NCBI RefSeq assembly: GCF_036492635.1
Contig: NZ_AP025305.1
Location: forward strand, 3,658,001-3,722,000
Length of the DNA: 64,000 bases
Origin: Aureibacter tunicatorum
Lineage (GTDB): Bacteria; Bacteroidota; Bacteroidia; Cytophagales; Cyclobacteriaceae
Direction: 5' to 3'
Under the pieces are notes generated by a model, which saw only the letters and a program-made list of their open reading frames with translations, did no database searches and was not told where the DNA came from. Shown in pieces: positions 54,761-62,900 of this stretch (its first letter is position 1; each line of letters begins with the position of its first letter). The position numbers were made by a program, and so were the translations under genes.

Positions 54761-55621
54761 CTAGCCCAATGGATGTTTCTTGAGGATCTCTTCTTTGAGC
54801 TTGTCGGTTTGGCTGTGTTTGTACCTTTCGGTGGTGCTGGGGTACTTGTGGCCTGCGAAGGTCTGGACATGGCGGATGTCTTTGCCGTCTTTGAGAAGGT
54901 TGGCGATGACGCTCTGGCGGATGGTCTTGGGATTGAGGGTACGGTCAGGGAAGAGTGGCCGCATGGTTTCGATGAGGTAGCCGATGCCTTCGCCGTTTTC
55001 TTCTTTGCCGAGCTTGCTGATGATGAGGGCTTGGCTGTCGTCTTTGGTCAGTTGCGGGCGGTCCTGCTGGATGTAGTTCATGAGCCAGAAGACTTGTTCG
55101 GGTCTGAGCCTGAGGGTTCTGGCGTTGGATTTGGGAGTGGAACGGATGTCGATGGTGCCTTTTTCGAGGTTGATATCCTGAAGCTGGAGACTTCGGATAT
55201 CGCCGTTGGTGAGTGCCTGCCAGATGAGGAAGCTGATGATGATCTTGTTGCGGTTGCGGAGAAGGACGTAGCGCTCTTCTCTGTCAAGGAGAAGGGCGAG
55301 TTCTTCGGTGTTAAAGAGTTCCTGCATCTGGATATCTCGGCTCTTGTTGTCCCTGAGCTTGACGGACTTTGCCGGATGGTCTTTTCTGACGCCCTGATGG
55401 ATGAGCCAGTCGTAATATTTTTTCAGGGCAAAAAGTGCCACTTTGGGGTCTTTGTCTTCATTGCGGAGGCTTCCGATGTACTGCATGACTTGTTGATAGT
55501 CCGCGTCTTCGGGAGTGGTGCTTTTATTTTCAAATGAAAGAAAAAAGAGATTGATTTCACGAAGGTAGCGCTTGGCAGTGCCTTGGGTGTGATGCTGTCG
55601 GAGGTAGTTTTCTAGTTCCAT
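54761..55621 (-). CDS. Tyrosine recombinase homologue lacking key catalytic residues
   Basis: 286 residues. The N-terminal SAM-like core-binding domain (RYLREINLFFLSFENK) and the C-terminal catalytic fold are present. GHKYPSTTERYKHSQ keeps the late His and the nucleophile Tyr. However, the box I block reads ALTNGDIRSLQ where GLRxSEL is expected, so the first Arg is not in place, and box II reads NPKTIRQSV where HxLRH is expected, losing the His of HxxR. It overlaps the start of the canonical recombinase gene's end by ten bases (55612-55621). It may be an accessory subunit forming a mixed complex. GC-rich. Confidence 0.8.
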   Translation of the reverse strand: MELENYLRQHHTQGTAKRYLREINLFFLSFENKSTTPEDADYQQVMQYIGSLRNEDKDPKVALFALKKYYDWLIHQGVRKDHPAKSVKLRDNKSRDIQMQELFNTEELALLLDREERYVLLRNRNKIIISFLIWQALTNGDIRSLQLQDINLEKGTIDIRSTPKSNARTLRLRPEQVFWLMNYIQQDRPQLTKDDSQALIISKLGKEENGEGIGYLIETMRPLFPDRTLNPKTIRQSVIANLLKDGKDIRHVQTFAGHKYPSTTERYKHSQTDKLKEEILKKHPLG

Positions 55622-56460
55622 GTGTCGAGTTGTTGTTGGGAGATCTGAGTGTATATCTGTGTGGTATCCAGATGTTTGTGTCCGAGGAAGTTGCGGACGT
55701 ATTCAGCGGAGAGGCCGTTTTCAAGCAGATGGCTGGCGATGCTGTGCCTGAGATGATGGAGGCTGATCTTCTTCCGGATGCCTGCCCTGTCGAGGATTTT
55801 GTGAAGCATTCTGTTCATGGAGACGCCTGACATGCGCTGTCCTCTGCTGTTGCAGAAGAAGGCATTGGTGCCTTTGGGGATACGGCTGTAAAGGCTGTAA
55901 CGCTCAAGGTCTTCGGTGACTTTGTCGCTCATGGGAACGGCTCTCCAGCGTCCGTTTTTGCCGGATCTGACGTAGAGCATTTGCTTGACGAAGTGCAGGT
56001 CTCTGAGGTCGAGGGCTTCGCCTTCGGATCTTCTGAGTCCGCATCCGTAGAAAACGCTGAGCAAAGCTCTTTCCTGTAGGCTGTGGCAGTAGTTGTAGAG
56101 TTGTTTGACTTCCTGCTGTGTGAGGATTTCTTTTTTGCTCTGCTGGGGACTTGGGAAGTGCAGTCCGCTGATGGGGTTGCTGTTGAGTTCTCCTGAGTCT
56201 ATTTTCCATTGAAAAAATAAGCGCATGGCGTATATGTGGTGCTGGATGTAGCTGTCGCTGAGGCCTCCGAAACGTTTCTTGTTGGGGCGTTCTTGTAGGT
56301 GGTTATGGAAGCTTTGGATGTCTTCGGGATTGATGTCATGGATTTTCTTTTGGGTGAAGCTGAGGAAGGCGTTGATGCAGGCTGGGAGCATGCGGAGGGT
56401 GCTTTTGCTGTAGCCGAGGTTGGTGAGGTGGGTTTGGAAGTATAGGGATTGGAGGTTCAT
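55612..56460 (-). CDS. Tyrosine recombinase/integrase, canonical
   Basis: 282 residues. Core-binding domain at about 5-85 and catalytic domain at about 105-275. All catalytic motifs are present: YGCGLRRSEGEAL (Arg), SLHHLRHSIASHLL (His-x-x-Arg) and FLGHKHLDTTQIYTQ (His, Tyr). XerC/XerD-like in length. It is followed with a ten-base overlap by a degenerate paralogue, and both lie downstream of a CHC2/Toprim gene on the same strand. Presumed integrase of this mobile element. GC-rich compared with the surroundings. Confidence 0.9.
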   Translation of the reverse strand: MNLQSLYFQTHLTNLGYSKSTLRMLPACINAFLSFTQKKIHDINPEDIQSFHNHLQERPNKKRFGGLSDSYIQHHIYAMRLFFQWKIDSGELNSNPISGLHFPSPQQSKKEILTQQEVKQLYNYCHSLQERALLSVFYGCGLRRSEGEALDLRDLHFVKQMLYVRSGKNGRWRAVPMSDKVTEDLERYSLYSRIPKGTNAFFCNSRGQRMSGVSMNRMLHKILDRAGIRKKISLHHLRHSIASHLLENGLSAEYVRNFLGHKHLDTTQIYTQISQQQLDTWN

Positions 56461-56858
56461 AATGGATGTTTTAGTAGTTCTTTTCTTGCTTCTCTGCTCT
56501 ATTGATGACTTTGAGGTTGTTTACTTTCTTTCTTCTTACTTTCTCCATTGATGAGAAAGTAAGCAAAGAATCTAGGCAGTGAGAACTTCACTAAAATCTC
56601 TTCTTGTTCTCTAAAATTTTCAAACTCGCTTCGCTCAGACAGTGAAAATTTCTTAACGATAACAAGCTGAGATTTCTTAACGCTCACTTCTCAAGTGCCG
56701 TCTCTTCGGTTCAGCTTTACTTGTCTTCTATTATCTGTTATGATGGTTAATCGCTTTTAGGGGGTCTTGCATTTTCTTTGGGTCGGGGGTCGCTACTTGT
56801 AAGTTGTTGTTATTCTGTAGGTTGACTGACCCATTCAGTGACCCAAGGGTTTGGGTAT
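56461..56858 (-). other. Intergenic region inside the mobile element
   Basis: About 400 bases between the CHC2 gene and the recombinases, including the hairpin at 56535-56563. A short run of codons on the minus strand is unsupported. It probably contains the recombinase promoter; no clear promoter motif was found. Confidence 0.4.
56535..56563. repeat. Perfect 10-bp hairpin
   Basis: CTTACTTTCT, a 9-base loop, AGAAAGTAAG, followed by CAAAGAATC. Lying between genes of the same operon direction, it might be a repeat or regulatory hairpin; there is no U-tract on the minus strand adequate for a terminator. Confidence 0.6.
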
Positions 56859-59537
56859 CTAGAGTTTATTCAGTTGTTTATATAAGTTACCTTTGATTTT
56901 ATCTTTGACAAGTTCCATATTATCCCAGTAGGATATTTTATATCGATAGGTGTTTCTTATGCCTATGTTGCTTTTGGTGATGTATTCGAGTTCCATCAGG
57001 TTGATAAAATGGCGCTGCATCTGGCTTTTGCTGATTCTAAACTTTTGACGTATTTCACGCTGTTCGAACTCGTAGTCTTTGCCTTTATTCAGGACGTATT
57101 CCTTGAGTTTCTCGTAGAAGTCACGGAGGCTTCCGTCAAGCTCATCGACTTTTAATATGATGCTGTCGAACATGATTTCGATAGCGGTCTGAAGGTCTTC
57201 TTTGGCTGTCAGTAATCTGCCTTGGTCGTCTTTCTGGCGCTGGTATTGATTGAGCAGTGTGATCTGACGTACATAGCTTTGGAACAGATCGTTGAGTCTT
57301 CTGATCTTGTGGGCTTCTCTTGGCAGTTCTATCTGGTTGGCGAAGCGGTTTACTACGTCATAAGGCTTCAAAAGTCGCATGCAGTGGCGAAGGAAGACTC
57401 TGATTTCCTGCTCTTTTTGACGGTTAATGATGCCTGCTGATTTGTTGTTTTGATATTGGATGATTCGTAATGTTTGTTCATGGCTTTCATCGACGGCGAC
57501 GATGAAGCAACGGCTCATGTTGTCTTCGTAGATTTCGCCTCTGGTGGTGGCTGAGAGTGATGCTATCGGGCCGTAAACGGTCTTGACAAAGCCTGTGATT
57601 TCTCCTGTGCGTTCATTTTTGCCACTGGTACTGCTGGATATCATGCCTTTGGATTGTAGTTCTCTGAATGCAAGCTCTGCTTTTTCTTCCAAGCCGTCGT
57701 AATCCTCGATGCCGATGAGCTTGTTTTTGAGTTCGTTCTGGCCATAATTGTACAGACTGCTTTCAGTAACTCTGGTCAGGCTGATCATGTCTTCTTCGGG
57801 CATGAAGTCCATTATTGTAGCCAACAGGTGTGTCTTGCCACTTCCGGAGCTTCCTTGGATGAGGGCATGCAAAGTCTCAGGCATCTTGTAGCTGGAAGCG
57901 ATGCCGAAGAGAAAGAGACGGTTGTTTTCTTCTCCCACGACTCCGCTTTTGCCGATAAGTTCATTGATTCTTTGCATCAGGTTGGGCTTGCTGAGGAAGT
58001 CCATGCAGGCGGATCTGGTGTTGCTTGGGATGTCTACGGGTTTGTTTTCCTGCTGGTCTTCAGGGTTTTGGCTTTCTCGGTATTCATCAAGCAGATCTAC
58101 TAATTGGCTCAAGTCGCTTTCGATGAGGTCGGGACGCAAATGGAGCTTCTCGCCTGCTTCACGGCTGACTTTTTCGGTTTGCTTGTCTTCGTATAGGTCG
58201 AGCTTGCTGCGGCTTTTTTTGGTGGTTCCGGGGTTTTCGATGACCAAGGTGACCTTGAGGCTATCGAGGTCTGTGCGGAGGCCTCCTTTGATGGAGTAGA
58301 TGGCGGTGGGGGTGGTGAAGAGCAAGCTGTGTGGGTTGTCTACTTGGAGAGATGGGATGGATACTTCTGAGCTATCTGATGCGGGGCGCACAAGATCTTG
58401 TGCGCTTACGATGGAGATATCATCGGGCATGGCGGATATATCTGGCATATCGATATCGGATCTGCCATCAGATATAGATGGATGATCGGATGCAGGGTGC
58501 ACAATATCTTGTGCGCTTACATCGGGCAAGGCAAGCCTGGCCCGTGGGATGCGGGCATCGAGCAGATGGGTGAAGATCGCAGTGTCGTCGTGGCTGATGA
58601 GGAGGCTGTTGATGTCTTCGTCGTCAGGGGTGTCCACGGATGATATTTTTGTGTTGGGTAGCAGGTTTGTGAGTTCTTGGCTGTATTTTTCAGTGGCTTT
58701 TTTGCCGGCTTGGTCGCCGTCGAGGAAGAGGATGATTTCTTCGAGGGACGACAAGTTTTTGAGTGCTGTTTTGTGTTCTTCCGTCATGCCGTTGGTGCCG
58801 TAGAGTGCCAGCAGGCTGTATTTTGCTGTGATCTCGGGGAGCTGGAGCAGGCTGGCGGTGTCGATGATGGATTCGCAGAGGATGATCTTTTTGGTGTCTG
58901 CGGATGGGTAGCAGGGATAGAGGCCTTGGCGGTTTTTTAGATAAAAATGCTTGGGGGATGATGAGGGCATCGCAGGGCTCTTGACACTTTGGGATGTAGC
59001 CGATACAGGGCGCACAAGATCTTGTGCGCTTACGACAGGATCTGCGTATCTGAAGTAGAGGGAGATGATGTTGCCTTGGTGGTCTTTGAGGGGGAAGCAG
59101 AGGCTGTTTTTGGCGAAGATGCTGTAGGCTTTGCCGCCTTTGGAGGAGGTGAGGTTTTTGTCGATGAGAAGGCCGAGCTCCAGGTATTTTTGGATCAAGG
59201 ATTCATCTTTGCGCTTGCCGTGGTGGAACTGCCCGGAGTTGTAGCCGATTTCGAGCATGTCTTTGTCTAGGCCTCTGTGGGACAGGTATTCTTTGGCGGT
59301 CTTGCTGCTTTGCAGGCCGTTGCGGAAGTAGAGAAAAGTGCGTGCTAGGATGCTTTCTCTGGTGTGGGCTGGTTTGGTGATTTCTCCTTGGATCATGGAT
59401 TTGGCTTTGAGGATGGCTTCGTGCTTGCTGATATTTTCCTTGTGCATGATGAAGTCGATGACATCAAGGCTCTTTCCGTGGGTGGCACAGTTAGCACTGA
59501 AGCAATAGGCGGTCTGGGTCTTGTAGTAGACCTGCAT
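56859..59537 (-). CDS. CHC2 zinc finger/Toprim/ATPase protein of a mobile element, 5' end lost
   Basis: 892 residues from ATG 59537, but homology starts earlier: the 27 codons before it read ...HYGLHPDKSHRLSCPFHEDRTPS, the first half of a primase CHC2 zinc finger (Cys and His), then CFSANC in the ORF. A stop within the 202-bp repeat at 59619-59621 closes the frame and no start codon lies between, so the true start has been removed. Toprim-like block at about 215-320 (KIILCESIIDTASLL, LFLDGDQAGKKA), then a low-complexity linker, and a P-loop ATPase from about 560 (LIQGSSGSGKTHLLATI at about 570-586, later IGIEDYDGL). C-terminal helices resemble winged-helix DNA binding. Probably DNA replication or transposition machinery of the element. 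It may be inactive or start internally. Confidence 0.75.
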   Translation of the reverse strand: MQVYYKTQTAYCFSANCATHGKSLDVIDFIMHKENISKHEAILKAKSMIQGEITKPAHTRESILARTFLYFRNGLQSSKTAKEYLSHRGLDKDMLEIGYNSGQFHHGKRKDESLIQKYLELGLLIDKNLTSSKGGKAYSIFAKNSLCFPLKDHQGNIISLYFRYADPVVSAQDLVRPVSATSQSVKSPAMPSSSPKHFYLKNRQGLYPCYPSADTKKIILCESIIDTASLLQLPEITAKYSLLALYGTNGMTEEHKTALKNLSSLEEIILFLDGDQAGKKATEKYSQELTNLLPNTKISSVDTPDDEDINSLLISHDDTAIFTHLLDARIPRARLALPDVSAQDIVHPASDHPSISDGRSDIDMPDISAMPDDISIVSAQDLVRPASDSSEVSIPSLQVDNPHSLLFTTPTAIYSIKGGLRTDLDSLKVTLVIENPGTTKKSRSKLDLYEDKQTEKVSREAGEKLHLRPDLIESDLSQLVDLLDEYRESQNPEDQQENKPVDIPSNTRSACMDFLSKPNLMQRINELIGKSGVVGEENNRLFLFGIASSYKMPETLHALIQGSSGSGKTHLLATIMDFMPEEDMISLTRVTESSLYNYGQNELKNKLIGIEDYDGLEEKAELAFRELQSKGMISSSTSGKNERTGEITGFVKTVYGPIASLSATTRGEIYEDNMSRCFIVAVDESHEQTLRIIQYQNNKSAGIINRQKEQEIRVFLRHCMRLLKPYDVVNRFANQIELPREAHKIRRLNDLFQSYVRQITLLNQYQRQKDDQGRLLTAKEDLQTAIEIMFDSIILKVDELDGSLRDFYEKLKEYVLNKGKDYEFEQREIRQKFRISKSQMQRHFINLMELEYITKSNIGIRNTYRYKISYWDNMELVKDKIKGNLYKQLNKL
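58386..58405. repeat. In-frame 20-bp palindrome, copy 1
   Basis: GCGCACAAGATCTTGTGCGC, a perfect palindrome. On the coding strand it encodes SAQDLVR (around residues 378-384) of the CHC2 protein. Confidence 0.9.
58497..58516. repeat. In-frame 20-bp palindrome, copy 2 (diverged)
   Basis: GTGCACAATATCTTGTGCGC, with two changes from the perfect palindrome. It encodes SAQDIVH around residues 341-347. Confidence 0.85.
59010..59029. repeat. In-frame 20-bp palindrome, copy 3
   Basis: GCGCACAAGATCTTGTGCGC again perfect, encoding SAQDLVR around residues 170-176, in the same reading frame as the other copies. Confidence 0.9.
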
Positions 59538-59613
59538 GCTGGGCGTGCGGTCTTCATGAAAGGGACAGCTGAGCCTGTGCGACTTGTCGGGATGTAGGCC
59601 ATAGTGGTGGAAA

Positions 59614-59815
59614 CCTGCCTAGTTCAAGTTTGCAACTTGGACTACGCTTCAAAACCGCAAACCTAAACATGGATGCTTGATTAGCTAAATCCAACATTTG
59701 AAACAAGTTGAAAACTTACGATAGAAAGCATATAAAAAATCCATCCCGATTGCTCAAGATGGATTTTGTGTATCTGCTGACATTAGGCACAAGTTACAAA
59801 CTTGCGCCAGGTGGG
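59614..59815. repeat. 202-bp composite palindromic element, copy 4
   Basis: Full-length copy about 7.5 kb from the main cluster, abutting the truncated 5' end of the CHC2 gene. The junction GGTGGAAACCTGCCTAG is shared with copy 3 at 52061. Its left palindrome provides the stop codon ending the CHC2 frame. Confidence 0.92.
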
Positions 59816-59842
59816 GTGGATTTTGTGTATCTACTAAGACTT

Positions 59843-59865
59843 AGTCCAAGTCACAGATTTGAACT
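59843..59865. repeat. Single palindrome downstream of the RHS gene
   Basis: Arms AGTCCAAGTC and GATTTGAACT (one mismatch), preceded by a fragment GGATTTTGTGTATCTACT of the 202-bp type and followed by decayed pieces (CTTACGAACTTGCGTCAGGT) up to the RHS stop codon. No gene is in 59816-59921. Confidence 0.8.
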
Positions 59866-59921
59866 AGAGGGCTTACGAACTTGCGTCAGGTGGAGTACCT
59901 TGAACTAAAGGGAGAGAGCAT

Positions 59922-62900
59922 TTAGAGCTCTGGTTCTTCATTTAGATAAGGACCAGTAGCTGTTTGTGTATGAGGTATATTCCACCTCCAAACGCTATCC
60001 GTTACTTTGCCATCTTCTAATGTATAAAACATAACCCAACCTTTACCTGTAGAAGTCTGATACATACTTTTACCACTATAAGTAGTATCAAACTTAACTC
60101 CATAATTAACATCATAATTTATAAGTTGTTTAGAAACAGTGGCATCATATTCTTGTTTTAATACTGCATTAGTATTTACGAAACCTGCCAAATCAAAACT
60201 TGTAACAGTACCTCCAATGTTTTTAGAATAGCCTAATGTATTTAATAATTCAAAAACATCCTTATTTTCTTCATTAGAAAGACTTTTCATTTTTGTATAT
60301 CCAGTTCCTCCATCCATATATAAATGGAATCCACCACTTACAACATCCCCATTGCCTTCTTCATAAATTCCGTTAAAATATTCGTTAAAAACCGTTCCAA
60401 TAAACTTAAGTGGCTTTACAAAAAGCTCTCCAAATGCCTCTGTATTATCTCTAATTTTTTGTTTAATCACATGATTTTTTTCATACTTTACATCAAATAA
60501 ATGATTCCCATTATTATCCTGAACTCTAATATCTCCTACCGATAGACCTTCAACGTTATTTATAGGAACAGCTGTAGCAGCATATTCAGAACCTTTATAC
60601 ATTGTAGTTGAATAAAATCCATCATCTGGTCTACAGAATTTCAGGGCTAAATCTACTAACTCCGACATTCTAGAAACATTTAAATCATCTTGTATTGCTA
60701 GATCTAACTTTCTTAAAAAATCATCACTATTAATTGTTACCAGAGTTTCGAGACCATCAATATCTATAGCCATTATTGGCGTGTTACCAGCAAAATGATA
60801 TGGACTAAACCAAGGATAATCAGCTGTTAGCGGATCAACACTCAAAAACTTGGCTATGACAGGGTTATAAATTCTAAAGCCGTAGTCGTAATTCGTCTGG
60901 CTTCCCCACTCGCCATTTTGATCTTTTTCCTTACCATTAAACCCATACCTATACCCTCCGCTATCGAAGGTTCTTCCGATCATTTGCAGACCAAAAGGAT
61001 AATAATCAGACGTTGAAAGAACTTCAGCTTCGCGCTCGCCATCCAATATAGACATTTTATCCGAGACTACCGCAAGCACATTTCCTAGATGATTGGAAAG
61101 TTCATACTGCCTGTGTCCGAGCTCTTTAGTTCCCGATGCCACGCCGCCGGTATACTCGCCCAGTCGGGATGATCCTCCGTAAATCGTGTGAGCGATGCTT
61201 TCTCTGTCAGGGTATTGATAGGCCTCTTGTCCCCACAGAGTGCTGGGGCCACGATCATTGTTATAATATTCGGCTTCCCATGTATATCTCGATTGTTGGG
61301 TTTCCGTAGCCAATACATTTCCTGAAGCGTCACGATAGTAGCGAGTCATATCATGTCTGTAGACATTTCTAACACTTCCTGTATAATTCCTAGAAGGATT
61401 CATGCCCGGAAGCACCTCAGAAGGTAAATACTTATGGCTTCTTAAAGTTATCTTCGTCTTGGACACTCTGTTCCCTGTAGCGTCATAATTAAATAGAAGC
61501 TTAGTCCCATCGCTTTTGCGAATCGCTTTCACCTTGCCTTGCACAGTCCAATCAATAGTAACCCCCTCGGATTTATCCTCAATTAGATTTCCTATCTTGT
61601 CATACACATAGTTTTCATGTTCTTGGTCAGGCAGTCCTTTAGGTGTGCCTTCCAGTGCCTCGACATAAGCTTCCAAATTAGAGCCTTCGGCGGCATTGAA
61701 ATCCGGCGCAAAGTCAATATAATCTCCAGCTTTAAGCTTGGTGTATACTCCTTGCGAATTGGCGTAACTGCTTCCCGTAGCAGTGATCTTGGCCACATGA
61801 TCTGTCTGAGTCGGCAACTCTCCCTGATTGTAAATCTTATGATCCAGTGGGTTGTAGTCAGGAGTAGTCACATGATACTTCCCGTTTGTGACACTTGACA
61901 ACTGATTGGTTCCGTCATAATAGTTGTAAACCAACTCGTTGTCCAATACGCCATGATAATTATATCTGTTAAGCGTCATGATATTGCCATTCGGGTCATA
62001 GCTATATTCTGTGTCATATGCTTTGCTTTGCTTACTGAACTGTCCATTGCCAGTATGCTGCAAACTGCTTGAAGCAATGATTCTATTCAACTGATCATAG
62101 CGATAAGCCATCATCTGCACGGACTTGTCGTCATTTTCATGCCTTTTGCCTACTTCCGGCAAATCGGTCACCATCCAAGCGATATTGCCATTGTACAGGC
62201 CATTGCTCGATCCATTACGAGCAGTTGACTGAAAGGCTGACCATTGATTCCCATCTTGATTGGCTATGCTTACATCTCCGATCGGCTCATAGTCTCCATT
62301 GAAATAACCCAACTCATAGGCAAATGCATCCTTTGCCGTATTGTCAGTAGCACCATCATTACCAGGATCGCTTCCTTTAGGCATATTCACGCCCTTGATC
62401 CAACCTTGCAAGGTATAGTAATAATCCAATCCCTGCACTTGCGTGCCTTCATCTCCTAAGACAACTCTCGCCAGTGGCCCATGCGGATAATAGATATACT
62501 TCGCCTCGGTGCTAAATACATGCCCGTCAATAGAAGTGCTCACCTGCGTCAGGCGATTGTCAGCGTCGTACTCATACATGTGGATAAACTGATCAGACTC
62601 TCCTTCTTGATAGAATACATAATTGACATTGCCGCTGATCAAGTCATATCTATAATCTGTGCGCTTTGGCTTTCCTAAATCAAAATCCTGTGTTATAGAC
62701 TTGACATTGCCATGCACATCATAGCTGTAAGCTGTGTAAGACTTATAATAAGCAGCTCCTACATTAAAATCCCTTGGATGAAACAATGAGTTTTGTTCCG
62801 TAGAAACTATCAAAGACACACGGTTTCGCAGATTTTCTTGTTCAAACTTTGAAAACCATGACCTATACTCAGGCAAATCAGCTACCGGCAAATCATAGTA

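Noticed and set aside
54758-55537. 259-codon plus-strand ORF rich in Val, Phe, Asp
   Set aside because: Antisense of the degenerate recombinase, whose family motifs are clear on the minus strand.
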